From Paragordius varius (lineage: Eukaryota; Nematomorpha): a stretch of DNA of 64,000 nucleotides. The notes under the pieces are model-generated. The model had not been told where the DNA came from. It was given only the letters and a program-made list of their open reading frames with translations, and searched no databases. Of the stretch, positions 36,522-49,200 are shown piece by piece. The translations under genes and the position numbers were made by a program. Every line of letters starts with the position of its first letter. Position 1 is the first letter of the stretch. Location: assembly GCA_964247055.1 (NCBI GenBank), contig OZ176056.1, positions 5,456,001 to 5,520,000 of the forward strand, given 5' to 3'.

Positions 36522-36749
36522 CTATGATAACTTCACCGAGATAGGTAAATTTATCATATTGTGAAGAGACAATTATAGTTGTATTTTTGGCACACATATC
36601 GGTACTTATAGTAGCACTAGTCGCATTCAGATTGGTATACAAATTTTTTCCTTCGCAGCTTACATTATACAATGATATCCCATCAATCGAATTCCAATCC
36701 AATCTGAAAGATAAAGAGTCTTGTCTGGTCAAGTTTACTGTAAGAGGTT
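36522..36749 (-). CDS. Fibronectin-III-like domain exon, diverged (type I-related)
   Basis: A 228-nt open exon encodes 76 residues; acceptor ttttatgtgttcag, donor GTGATTCA, phase 1-1. It keeps L-D-W (19-21), Y-N-V-S, L-Y-T-N-L-N-A-T-S and T-I-I-V-S-S-Q. It starts E-P-L-T-V-N-L-T and has two cysteines (in S-C-E-G-K and D-M-C-A-K) that the other four domains lack; they could pair or be free. Its flanking intron resembles that of the type I exons. It is the most upstream FN3-like exon seen in the window. A possible frame reaching 36,795 probably runs into intron. Confidence 0.72.
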
Positions 36750-37079
36750 CTGAACACATAAAAATTATAAATTTAATAATACTAGACAGATTCATACTAT
36801 GCTTATACAGTATGCATTTTAATGTATTTTAAGCAATTTTATTGCCAGTCAAATAATATAAATGGTTTAATGCGTAAAATACTGATCCACAAAATTATTT
36901 CATAGTAGGCATATTAAAGAGGATTGACGTGAGAATTAACATAGGCTTTAATTTGATGGATATTTAGTAATGTTAAATTTTGAGAATAATAGCAATTTAT
37001 GTTAACATTTGAAATACTGTTGTTACGTATTTAGATGCGGAATTTTGTGGTTTTTTTTATAAATAATTTAAAGAATAGT

Positions 37080-37330
37080 AAAATGGGTATATTAAGACTA
37101 TTATGTTAATTCATAATTAAATACAATAATTAATATTTTTCGTATTAATCGAAATTGGTAAAATTTATTATAGTTGTTATTACTAATTTTTAATAAATAT
37201 TAAAATGGGTATTTTAAGACTATTATGTTAATTCATAATTAAATTTAATAATTAATATTTTTCAACATGATAAATACTTGTATTAACCTAAATTGGTAAA
37301 ATTATTTTATATAGTTGTTATTACTAATTA
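37080..37330. repeat. Two tandem ~115-bp subrepeats in the left palindrome arm
   Basis: Both units contain AAAATGGGTAT, TTAAGACTATTATG and TTAATTCATAATTAAAT. The right arm has a single diverged unit (about 41,400-41,560), which partly explains why the left arm is longer. Confidence 0.7.
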
Positions 37331-37429
37331 TAAAACACTGGTAAATATATATATGTGAATATTTAAGTATATTTTAGATTGTTTTTGTTTTTATGTTTTT
37401 CATTGTCAATTTTAAATATTCAAAAATTT

Positions 37430-37930
37430 TAATCAGGTAAAAATTGCGGTTTTATTTAAAAAATATCGTCAAATTTGTTTTTTTGTTTTTTTATTTAACA
37501 TTGTTAGTTTAATTAATTATTACATATTTTAAACATTTTAATAAATTTAGTAAAATTTAATTTTTTAATTAATTACTACATATTTTGGACATTTTAATAT
37601 AAACAAGGTAAAATTTGCGGTTTTTAATAATATTATTAAAATTTTATTTTGTTTTTTAGGATTTGTTAATTGAATTAATTACTACATATTTTGACATTTA
37701 AATAATTACAGGTAAAAATTGAGGTTTTTAACAAATTTCAATTTAAATTTTTTTGTATTTTGTGTCATTGTTATTTGTTATTAATCACTAAATATTTTGG
37801 AGAAAATTGAGGTTTTTAATAAATTAAAATTTTTAATTTTTTGTTCAACCTTGCTAATTTATTAATTACTATATATTTTTGATCCATTGATATATACAGT
37901 TAAATTCTGGCATTGATAACTAATATATCA
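37430..37930. repeat. Degenerate ~100-120-bp tandem subrepeats in palindrome arm
   Basis: About five units contain GGTAAAAATTGMGGTTTTT, a T-rich run and TTAATTACTACATATTTT. They recur in reverse orientation at about 41,060-41,400. Confidence 0.65.
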
Positions 37931-38223
37931 AATATAGTTAACATATCTGTTTTATGTTTGACATTTTATTTATCAAAATCCAACTATGTATATTTTCACA
38001 AACACCTTATGTCACCAAACATTGAAAATAAGATTAAGATGCATAAAACATTTTTTAAAGTATCTGAATATCGCCAAATATAAAAAAATTTATTTAAATT
38101 ATAAATGTACAATTATACAAACTATTATATTATTGTGTAATTAGCATTCCTCTTATTGATATTAATACAGCTAAGTTGTATCTAATATTGGTATACGATG
38201 CGGGTGCGTTCATGATGATCATA

Positions 38224-38231
38224 TCTTAGAT
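38224..38231. repeat. hAT target-site duplication, left (TCTTAGAT)
   Basis: Eight bases directly before the CAGTGATACTC end, repeated at 39,928-39,935. The uninterrupted site is seen once, as the reverse complement ATCTAAGA, at 40,726-40,733 in the other palindrome arm. Confidence 0.93.
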
Positions 38232-39927
38232 CAGTGATACTCAAACCGCGGCCCGCGGGCCGCATGCGGCCCTAAGAGTTCTTTAAAATTGCACGACCAT
38301 ATTGATACTTATATTATTTTTTAACAGATAAACGAATTATCGATCATTTTAATAATATTTTATTTTCTTTTCATTTAATTTTGGTAGTTTTTATTTTTTA
38401 CCCAATTCGAAATGTAGAAATTCCCTACATTAAAAAAAAATTCAAAATTTTGGATCACGTTGTTTCTGTTTCTGTTTTCTTTTCTATTTTGAAATTTTTA
38501 TTGCATTCCTTTTTTCTATTTAGGCAAGCCTTTCACCCAAACTTTATACATAACTTTTCTATCCTGCCTCATTTTTTATAACTCATTCCATCATTAAATT
38601 TCAACTTGTTTTTTTATAGCGTAATTCAATACATTTCTATTTGTTGAAAAAATTTACATAATATTTAAACATGAATTCAAAGGATGACATCTAATGCTAA
38701 AAAACGTAAATTATCCGATAAAAATAGCCCTTTAAAAAGAATGGTAAAAAAATTCTTTGTCGTTTAAAATAAAAATGTTGTTACCTGCCTTATATGTAAG
38801 GACAACATAATTATAAAAAAAATACAATATTAAAAGAAATTTTACAATCCATTTTTCTCATCAATTACCAGAAAATCATGAGGAAAAATGAAAAAATAAA
38901 AAGATTAAGGAATTATACTAGAAAGACCGCCGTAAATTCAAAAACCTTCTGAAAGATATCCACAGTGAGTTTGATTATATTCTTTTGTACACCGCTGTGA
39001 AATGGCTAAGCCTTAGCAAAGTATTAAATAGATTTTTTGTTTAAGACATGAAATTCTATTATTTATAAAACTGAAAGTTTGACGAGGAAATTAATAATGA
39101 CATATGGTGGGTTTTATTTGCCTACCTTTGCGACATTACTTATAAACTTTTTTAATACGTCGTCAAGGAAGTTAAAAAAACCCAATTTGCTAATGAAATA
39201 TCATTAAAAATTAATAATATGAACTAGATTATATAAATTAAACACTCCTATATCCAACATTTATAACGATTCATGAAGAAAATATGGAATTTACCGCGGA
39301 GATTAATTTAATAATAGATCATCTAACATTTTTATCTAGTGATTCAGATTTCAAAAATTAAGATACATTACTTAAAACTCGTTGAAAATCCATGATGGAT
39401 ATTCAATATTAAACAACTTGAGCATTACGGTATTGATTCGTTTGTTTCAAAAATTCCAATTTGTTAAAGAGAATCGTAGAGAAGAAAGATATGTAGAGTT
39501 TTGGCAAGATGTGCCAAATAAATATGAAAATATAAAAAAAATGTGCTCAAGTTATCCTAACTCTTTTGCCCTCAACTTATACGTGTGAGTCGTCATATTC
39601 AAAAATAAGATATGTCAAGAATACATACAGAAATCGCTTAACCGATGATCATATGGACGACGTATTAAGATTGGCCTGTCATGTGGTGAAACCAAATTTG
39701 TCAAAAAATATTGGTTAATATCGAAATAAAAATTGTTATCAAAATATTTTAATTTAAACTAAATGGAAAACCTTAGCTGGATTTACATGCGATCCGCAAA
39801 AAATTCATTGGCTGATTTAGAGTATAAATATTTGCATATGTGTTAATAGCTATGGAATATTTGCCATTATAAGGTTCATGGCCCTCGAAAAAAAAAATAT
39901 ATTTTATTTGGCCCGTCAAATTAACTG
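38232..39927 (+). mobile_element. hAT transposon (ZBED5/Charlie-like), internally decayed
   Basis: Starts CAGTGATACTC followed by a GCGGCCCGCGGGCC block and ends GGCCCGTCAAATTAACTG, giving short CAGT/ACTG ends, and is flanked by 8-bp duplications. The transposase is on the plus strand in broken frames. Near 38,700 there is a basic start (K-R-K-L-S-D-K). A BED-type zinc finger follows (V-T-C-L-I-C-K-D-N, about 38,780-38,870), then L-Y-T-A-V-K-W-L-S-L-S-K-V near 38,985, corresponding to the family's H-T-E-V-R-W-L-S-R-G-K-V. The C-terminal hAT dimerisation region lies at about 39,500-39,715 (T-Y-T-C-E-S-S-Y-S-K, R-N-R-L-T-D-D-H-M). At 1.7 kb it is shorter than most autonomous members, and stops and frame changes make it inactive. 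Confidence 0.9.
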
Positions 39928-39935
39928 TCTTAGAT
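39928..39935. repeat. hAT target-site duplication, right (TCTTAGAT)
   Basis: The right-hand copy, directly after AACTG. After it the left palindrome arm continues as TGAAGAATATCATGAGATGCC, matching the other arm. Confidence 0.93.
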
Positions 39936-41812
39936 TGAAGAATATCATGAGATGCCAAAAAATAATTAAATACAGATAATCCTGAAAATTTCAATCACCA
40001 TCATTTTCTGGGTAGATTCTATCAACTAAAATATAAAATTTAAATGTATTTATTAATATATTAGACAATTGATACCTGGACCTAGAAGCATTTTTAACAT
40101 AATTTAAAATATAGGAGGCCATTCAAAGTTTGAAAGGGAACATAAGGTTGACATGGCTTTCTAACAACTAAATTTGCAAAAAAATATTTTCTTCATGATA
40201 AAAAATTCAAAAATACTTTATGTTTTTGCATGTTCGTTCTACCATCCTAAACTGTAAATATAAAAATCTATTCTTCACCAAACAATGTTATTGTTGTGCT
40301 GAGTTTTGGAGTGCTGTTGCATTCAAAGCTTTTAAAAAAATATTTGTTTCTATTTTCTATTTGACGTCAGTGGTGAAATCATATAAGCCTTTTCATATTT
40401 ATAGTTTAGGATGGTAGAGCGAAAACGCAAAAGCATAAAGTATCATTTTTGAATTTTTTATCATGAAGAAAATATTTTTTTGCAAATTTAGTTGTTAAAA
40501 AGTCAGGTCAACCTTATTTAGTTCCCTTTCAAAATTTGAATGGCCCCCAATATTTAAAATTATGTAGAAAATACTTCTAGAATCCATGTATCAATTTTCT
40601 AATATATTAATATAGCTTTCTATCTTATATTTTAGTTGATAGAATCTCAACAGAAAATGATGGTGATTGAAATTTTTAGTATTATCTGTATTTAATTATT
40701 TTTTGGCATCTCATGATATTCTTAAATCTAAGATATGATCATGATGAACGCACACCGCATCGTATATCAATATTAGAAACAAATTATCTGTATTAATATC
40801 AATAAGCAGAATGCTAATTACACAATATTATAATATTTTGTAAAACATTTACAATTTAAATAATTTTTTTTTATATTTGGCGATATTCAGATACTTTAAA
40901 AGATGTTTTACATATCTTAATCTTATTTTCAATCTTGGGTGACATAAGGTGTTTGTGATATACATAGTTGGATTTTGATAAATAAAATGTCAAACATAAA
41001 ACCGCAACATGCATTTTTACCTGCAAGCTCAGATATGTTAACTATATTTAATATATTAGTTATCAATGTAAAAAATAAAAAATAATTTTCTTAAAAATTT
41101 AAAAAACCGCAAATCATAGTAATTTACCTGTATTTATTAATGGATCAAAAATATATAGTAATTATAAATTAGCAAAGTTGAACAAAAAATAAAAAATACT
41201 AATTTATTAAAAACCGCAATTTTCACCTGTTTAAATGTTTAAAATATATAGTAATTAATAACAAATAACAATGATACAAAATAGAAAAAAATACCACAAT
41301 TTTCATCTGTGATTATTAAAATGTCTGAATACTTAAAAATTGACAATTAAAAACATAAAAACAAAAAGAATCTAATAATCTACTTGAATTTTTAATTACC
41401 TGTGTTTTCTTAAATTGTAATAACTATATAAAATAATAATTACCAATTTCGATTAATACAGGTGTTTATCCTGTTGAAAAATATTAATTATTAAATTTAA
41501 TTATGAATTAAGATTAATAATCTTAAAATACCCATTTTACTATTTATTAAATTATTAAAGATAAAAACCCACAAAATTCCGCATCTAAATACGTAACAAC
41601 AGTATTTCAAATGTTAACATAAATTGCTATAATATTCTCAAAATTTAACATTACTAAATATCCATCAAATTAAAGCCTATGTAAATTCTCACGTCAATCC
41701 TCTTTAATATGCCTACTATGAAATAATTTTGTGGATCAGTATTTTACGCATTAAACCATTTATATTATTTGACTGGCAATAAAATTGCTTAAAATACATT
41801 AAAATGCATACT

Positions 41813-44505
41813 ATATAAAATTAAACAATAAATTTTCTAATTTTCCATTTTTTGACATTTAAAAGTAGTGCAATATAAACCAACAATCCGTACAAATCCC
41901 AACAAAAATATTAATTTGTTTTAAAACAGACATCCTACTTTTCATAGAGACTCAAATATTTTTTATATTAAAGCCTAATTCTGGTCAAATCTATATAATT
42001 ATAACACGATATGCATAAAACTTTTTTTAAATCAAATATCATTCGAAAGCCTAAACCTTCTGGATAATTAACAATAGATATTCGTTTTTCTAGGAATTAA
42101 AAAAGACTCAAAAGCTAGGATTAGTGCGTGAAAGCTTTCCATAGAAATTATATTCATAAATTCTTTATAGGTAAAATTATTCATTATATGGCGTTTAAAA
42201 TTCAAACAAGCCTAAAAAATCAATATTTGGACAAAATCGGATGTAGCGTATATTTATATTTATTTCTGTATAACTTGAAAAAGAGAACACGACCATCTTA
42301 ATTTAATTTGTCCAAAATTAAATATTTTGGTGCCATTTTAGCTTTTGAACAGGGCTTCTAGGTATAAATTATCTCTAAATAAAAAATTGAAACAATTTTT
42401 GCTTGAATCGTATAGAAATCGTTTGCATGATAATTACAAAGGTTTGGTAAAAAACATATGATAAATTCCTTTCGGAGAAAATTTTTTTTTATTTTATATG
42501 GGTATTAATCATATTTTAAACACAATATATTAAATGTTATCCATATAGTATATATAAAAAATTAAAATAAACAATTCAAATATGACGCTAAGTGCGTTTT
42601 GGTTTTTATTGTAAGACTCATAAATTCTTCTGAAAGGTTTGGATTTTTAATGATAAATAAAACGTTGACGCGTTTTCCACTAATAATTTTGATTTTCTTC
42701 TTTAAGCATTTTAATTTTATTTAAAATAACTTATTCAGTTTTTGAATCGTATCTTCATTCCCTCAAGCTTTTAGCTATCAAATGATATATAGTTAACAAA
42801 CATATATTTAAAGCCCCTTACTACCGCAGAGTGTTATGTAAGTATCCAACTTTTTCGCTTTTTAATATTAGTCGATATTAATTCTTCTTTGTTACATATG
42901 CCTCTCATATCCAGAAATTTATACTCTCATGCTGTTATAAATTATCGTATCATTAAAGCCTTTGTTTGCCTTATTGAAGTTTTAAAAAGGATTCTGGTTT
43001 AGTTAGTTATTTACCACCAAATTTTGTATATTTTTTAATTGTAAATTGAGTTAGAATTTTAAGCAACTCATTAATTTAATGCGCATGAACCAATATATCT
43101 CTGAAATAATTTATAAATCAGAATCTCCTACCGGTGTTCAAATAATATCTGGAAAGTAATAATAATTTTATTGTCAATGCACATATCCTACAAGATATAT
43201 TTATAGCCTGCGCTTTTTCCACTAAGTAAAAAGCATGATTCTAATTTAATTGATTTCTATCAATAGTAAGACTATTGTTTTCCAGATTAACGGCAATCGA
43301 TAAATTGTTGTATGTCAAAATGTTATGGATTCGTCATCGTTAATAGTATAATTCCATGTTGTGTCAAATTAACCATTATTTATAAAAAAAAGATATTGTT
43401 AGAATTATAAAAATTAATATACAAAAAATATACTTGGTAGAATAGCTTCATGTAATATGATAAATATAATATCAATAATTTGGTTTTAAAGGGCACTTTT
43501 CAAGGTTCAGCTGTTTTTGGGTGCATTTGATTATTTTGGCAATTATTTAATATTACATAATTTAAATTGGCCTGAATATCTTTGGATTTATAATTTGGGG
43601 TTAAAGGAAAATAAATTATTTACTAGGGAAAAATTCGAGTCCCCATTAATAAATGATTTGAATTTTTCTTAGAATAATGGAATTTTATTGGAAAGTATCA
43701 AATTAATTTTTTTTCCTAAGTTGTTTAATACAAATATTAATTATTTGAATTAATAAGTATTTAAATTTTAGATTAAGTAGCTCTCTATTATAACAATGGT
43801 TTTTAAACCTGTTATTAAATAAATACTTATAGTTTATTTGTATTCTGTGTACTTAAAAAATGAAAGTACTGTCTTTTTCTTATTGATTCTCTAGTTCAAA
43901 CTGATTTAAAAAAATTAGCTATCATTTATAGAGTTGTTTAAATGTTGTTTTTCTCAAATTATAAAATTACTATTAATTCGGTTAAATTTGATTAAATATA
44001 TTAAAATCGACGCCAGACTTTCATAAAAATTGTAAAATTAGAATATGGCAAACATTTATAAATATTAAATAATGGAATTCGAATTTGAAATATATATAAA
44101 TTAATTATATAATTAAATAAATGGCCCTCAGCAACTAATATTATAAAAGGTATAAAATTATATAATATTAGTATAAAAATCTGGATTTAATTTTAAACAT
44201 ATCTAATTATTAAATTAACTTTTATTTATATTTTAAATCCACTTAGCGAGTCATGATTCAGGGTGGTTTGTAAGTTTTAAGTGATTGTCAAAGTTTAGAC
44301 TCGCGTTTATAAAATAAAATTAAAAAAACGGTGTTAAACATAAATTCCAAACGAAAAATCCAATTTTTAGCTAAATAAATATCCAATGGCTCCGAACTAA
44401 CAATTTAATGAAGATGTTATTAATTACACACATCAAAAGCATAATCAGATACTTTATCTGATAGCGCAGAAATACTATGAATTGCACACATGGATATCAT
44501 ACGTA
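41813..44505. repeat. Third, diverged partial copy of unit A
   Basis: Matches about 2,300-4,940 and 23,640-26,250, with many more differences than those two have from each other. It holds a truncated MITE at 41,863-41,930 and a decayed FN3-like exon near 43,240-43,375. No intact exon is visible. Homology ends just before the position where a C exon would be expected. Confidence 0.85.
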
Positions 44506-44531
44506 ATTATATATATATATATATATATATA
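44506..44531. repeat. (AT)n microsatellite at end of unit A homology
   Basis: About 26 bp of AT at the boundary where unit A homology stops and unrelated AT-rich sequence begins. Confidence 0.85.
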
Positions 44532-44939
44532 AATCGAATACAACCTTTACGTAACTAGTGAACTTTGAACCTGAGAAAATCTTAACAAGAGATGGTATAA
44601 CAAAAGACCAAAATTAACTGTTAAGTTTATTTAACAACAGATATAAAAATACAATTTTATAATTATATATGTTTCTGAGACATAAAGCATAAACAAAGAC
44701 GAGGAAGATGCGTTTTTTATAATAAAAAACAAATTTGCGCATTTTATTAACAAAAAAGCCGATTTAGGCCACAAAATAAAACTGATACTTAAATATTTTA
44801 TAAAAAACGGTTAGAAAAATTAAGTACTAAAAGATTGATATTTAAGCAAAATAATTGTTATTTGGGTGCATAACCGATTTTATTAAAATTGGCACATTTT
44901 TATAGAAAATTAATTAAGCAATATTTGGAATATAAGATA

Positions 44940-45381
44940 ACAAAAAAGTTTTAGACACCTTGGCAAAATCTTATTTATTTTTAAATTTAGATACGAGGAT
45001 ATAGTATATCAATATTTGCCATTTTAAATGGCTCAAATATAACAAATATAATTACTTTCGCCGAGGTCTATACAAAAAATTATACATTAAAACATTTATC
45101 ATAACAATGTATCACAAAAAATAAACAAAATTGATTATCAATGTCGATTAAATTTTTACATAAAAATTATATGGACTAAATAATATTGGCTATATCAATC
45201 TCAATTGGTGCGAAGTTTGTGATTTTATACCTAAGGAGAGGACTAATATTTTTATATCATAGATGTTTAACGGTAAACCAAACTTAATTAGTGCTAAAAA
45301 TTAAAAAGTTTTACCTTGATTTAATTTTCAAAATTATATTATATACGTTTATACTACAATTTTAAGTCTTGCTTACAGAAA

Positions 45382-45426
<45 letters not shown>

Positions 45427-45835
45427 AGAACCCTATGGGCCAAATGTTAAAGCCTTCACACCTGATATAATTTAAGTCTAAACTGATATATATATATATA
45501 TATATATGAATGCGCTTACTTATTATTTATACAATTTGAATCTAGTTTTTTTGGAGGATATTTATTAGCCCATAAATATGAAGATTCAGTCTTTTTATTG
45601 TAGCCTGCACCCTCTTTCAACGCTTAGCCTTAAAATAATTGACGTCACTTTATATAAACTTTTAATATGTTTATTTAACTGTAACCAATTGATTGATTGA
45701 ATTACTCTGGAAAAAACTATATATGAAAAATAATGCATGTATAGATCCATCCAGATTAAAATTTTCTATTTTAGTAATAAAATATGTGCTTTTTGTTGCT
45801 TAGCAGTTATTGAGAATTTTGTGATAATTATTAAA
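44940..45835. repeat. Module M, diverged copy 1
   Basis: Matches the 50.1-50.9-kb module: CACCTTGGCAAAATCTT, a GGATATA stretch, CTTGCTTACAGAAAAGATAT, TTGACGTCACTTTATA and TTGAGAATTTTGTGATAATT. It contains two TA microsatellites (45,383-45,423 and 45,485-45,507). No ORF is supported. Confidence 0.7.
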
Positions 45836-45965
45836 CTCGGAAAATTGCCAATATAGCCCCTATGTCTAATCATTATTTTGACAGATATTGCGTTCGTATT
45901 TATAATTATTTATAGGACCTTTAGTACTGCATATTATATCAATTAAATTTGGGTATTTCGGAATA

Positions 45966-46221
45966 ACATTATATTAAGGATGTGTATTTATTAAAATTGT
46001 TAGGATAATTATACTTTTTTACAACACATACCTACATTTTATTATTTATATTTAAACACGAATGTGCATCACAATTCTAATATGCCTATTATTTTACGAA
46101 TATTTATATAACACGAATAGTGACGCACGAACGAACATAAACACCAAACGCGATTAATATAATAATAATATGATGTAAGATAAAAAGACAATCATGCAAT
46201 GTTGTGTTATATCAACTATAT
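45966..46221 (-). repeat. LTR (3-prime LTR in element orientation)
   Basis: Shares with the 49.8-kb LTR the blocks GTATTTATTAAAATTGTT, CATACCTACATTTTATTA-like, ACACGAATGTGC, AATAATAATATGATGTAAGA and AATCATGCAATGTT. Confidence 0.85.
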
Positions 46222-49200
46222 ATTATTTTCTTCTCCTCTAAAAACTCCTAGGAGGTTTGGGGACTCGATCTGGGTAACGCCTGGGGGCCTCACTCTGCTC
46301 ACCATCAAGCCTCAGTTGATCCGCATGTTTCCTCCTCTTCCCTTCTTCATCATGCTTCACAATGGACCGGTTCTTACTTCCACCGTTCCCGGTCGCCATC
46401 CTTTCGTTATCTCATTCTCTATGAAAATTGGTTGTGAGGGTGTGAACTCTTTAAACGGTATTAGTCGTGTACTTTCTTTCGGCGCTTCTTTATCTTACCA
46501 ATTCAACGGTGTTTTGATGTTTCTCTTCAAAAACAACGATGCGGAAGTCGTCTTTATTTCATTAAGCCATGAGTTTCTATTTAAAGCCTCTTGACTCTTA
46601 ATGCCAGTCATCATCGTAGAACGAAATCTTGATTTCAACGTGTAAATCACTCTTTTCACCAAACCATTTGTGGGTGATGGGGAGCAGACGCCACATGAAT
46701 AATGTTCCAGTTTGTCATTTTTTCTCGATAATTGAACAATTTAAAATAAGTAACATTATCAGATAATAACATTGTTGGAAAACCATAAGAGGCAAACCAT
46801 TACTCGAATTGTTTCAAAATCACATCCGATGTAATACTACTAAGTATCTCCAGCTCCACCCATTTCGATAACAATTAAAACCAACCAATATTTACCACAA
46901 ATGGGATCCGCGATGTCCACATGGAATCTCTACATATTTCTACACTGAAGTTTCATTTATATACCGAATTTACAGGAATGTTCACCCTGTTCCTCTGACA
47001 ACACTGAGAGTCGTGTACTAACTTTTCCATGTCCTTATCCGTTCCGGGCCAAAACGCCAATGACCTTGCTGTGTTTTTACTAGCAACAATCCCCGCATGT
47101 CCAACATGAAACCAAGCCGAAATTCGTTTTCGCGCAGCTGTTGGGATTAGTAACCGATCACTAACATATAAGAAACCATCGGCTTGTTTGAAATCGTTTC
47201 TCACGGGATGAATGCAGATAATTCCAGTGTTGACCAATCATTATTTTTAAGTGCCATAAGTAATCGTTTAAACAGTTTATACTCCAAATACACTTTTTTA
47301 TTTGGGTTTTAATTAAATATAAATCCACGAATGCGATTTGTCAGATTTGTTTGGTATATTCATCATCATTGGCTAAAGGTGTCTGACTCTTTTCGGGAAG
47401 TCTTGAAAACACATCGGCCATGTTTGTCGATCCAGCGATTTATTTCATAATAAAATCATACGCGGCGGCCTTGTAGATCCATCTTTACAATTTACAGTTT
47501 TTACTCTCACTTAACTTCAGATTCTTTCCGAATAAATAAACTAACGGCTTATGAGCTGACCAGACCTCACCTTCCATATATAATAATGGAATTTTTATAA
47601 CCCAAATAGCTAAGCCCAATCACAAAATAATTTTTTTTTGCATTCTGGCATTTTCCTGATTACAGAATTACAGCTCCAAAGCCTTTTGTAGACGCTTCCA
47701 TTTGTATTATTGTTCTATTATTTATGTTATAAGTGGCAAGTAAAGATTCTATTGATATTAAGTTTTTCGCGAGCTTAAATTCATTTTGATGTGATTGTGA
47801 CCATCTCCCTTCCTTTTTGGATTATGTTAGTGCATATTGCTAACTTTGACATGTAAGCCAGGAATAGTGCGTTCATAGAAATTGAGCAATCCCTAAAACG
47901 ATCCTAACTCAGTTTTATTGATAGGTGTCGCACATTTCGTAATAGCGTCAATGTTATTTTGTACAGGACGAATTCCTTGTTTTGATAGCCTATAACCCTA
48001 GAATTTAATATTGTTCTGATAAGGTTTCAGTTTATTTTTCCTTAACGTAAAACCGAATTTTCGCAACCTTGCTAGGGTATCGTTAAGGTTTTTGTCATGA
48101 TAACCGTTTGTATTACCATCATTACATAGTCGAGGTAGACCATTGTTCTCCTAAAAATTTTTTAGTGCCTCATCCATTTTTCTTTGGAGCAAGGGAAACC
48201 TTCAATCCAAATGGTAGACGATTAAATCGAAAATATCCCATCGGGGTAGGAATTATCAATTATTTTTTGCTCTCCTCATCCATCGGAATTTGAATATAAG
48301 CGTCCTTCAAATCAATGGACGAGAACGATGTGGATCCCGCACATTTAGAGATCGTGTCAAATGTCGAGATAATCTAGGAGATGTCCATCCAAGAATTGAT
48401 TGTTTTCCGGAAATCAGCCACACCCTAAATTCCCCATTTCACGACGTTAACCGTAGGAGTGGCCCACCAGACATGGTGTTGTGTAGGATCAACGGGACTC
48501 TCCCCAGGTCCATCAGTCTCTGCACTTTTCTTCTCTACTTTACTGTAGTGCCAAAAAAAATTGCCCTGCAGCGCACTTTTGATATCGGATTTAATCGAAC
48601 ATAAAATTTAACAAGAACACCGTTTTAACAACCCAATTCCCCTTTAAAGAGTAAAAACCGCTTGAATACATCATTATAAATCATCATTATTATTAGATGC
48701 TATTTGATTAGCTTTTACGGTATCCGGTGAGGTCATACCACAACCAATGATCCAAGGCAGCCCAAATATGGGAGATAGCTCTTCTTCCGTCACAAAACAT
48801 CCTATTTTTAGTAATATTTCCGATTGTTACATTGGCAACTGTTTTTCCCAATAGTTTGATTGGGTTGTTTCTAGGAATTAAATCTGGGAGCACATTTTAG
48901 TAACGATGCACCCACCGTCTTACAGGCATTTTTATTAATTAGAAAAGCAGCAACTCCATCAAAAACCATACTGACAGCTTGGTCATAAATCGTAGCGCAA
49001 ATGTTCGCTTGTGTGCCCCATTTATTATAATAGCGTTTATATTATCACTATAACGTTTATTATGGCGACACATTGCCTAAAAATGATTTTTTTACAATTG
49101 TGGCATATTTTTCCAAATGCGGGACATTGTTTTGGTATATGCGATTTACCAAATTTGCCACATCTCCGCTTCCATTTATTATTATTGCCATTACCTTTTT

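Larger units (their letters stand above)
36809..41812. mobile_element. Large palindromic (foldback-like) element carrying a hAT insertion
   Basis: The left arm (36,809-38,231 plus 39,936 to about 40,280) is the imperfect reverse complement of the right arm (about 40,370-41,812). Outer ends are AGTATGCATTTTAATG and CATTAAAATGCATACT; the unpaired centre is only about 90 bp. The arms contain tandem ~100-120-bp subrepeats (see 37,430-37,930), as in Drosophila Foldback elements. The arms carry no convincing gene. A target duplication is not clear; TA is possible. It sits in the intron upstream of the FN3-like exon at 36,522. An inverted duplication of host DNA is the alternative. Confidence 0.8.

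Noticed and set aside
40362-40369. TGACGTCA in the centre of the palindrome, matching a CRE site
   Set aside because: A single 8-bp palindrome next to an inverted repeat centre with no promoter or gene beside it is not enough.
46199-46594. 131-aa plus-strand frame
   Set aside because: It lies antisense to the integrase end of the Gypsy fossil, and the complementary strand carries the recognisable similarity.
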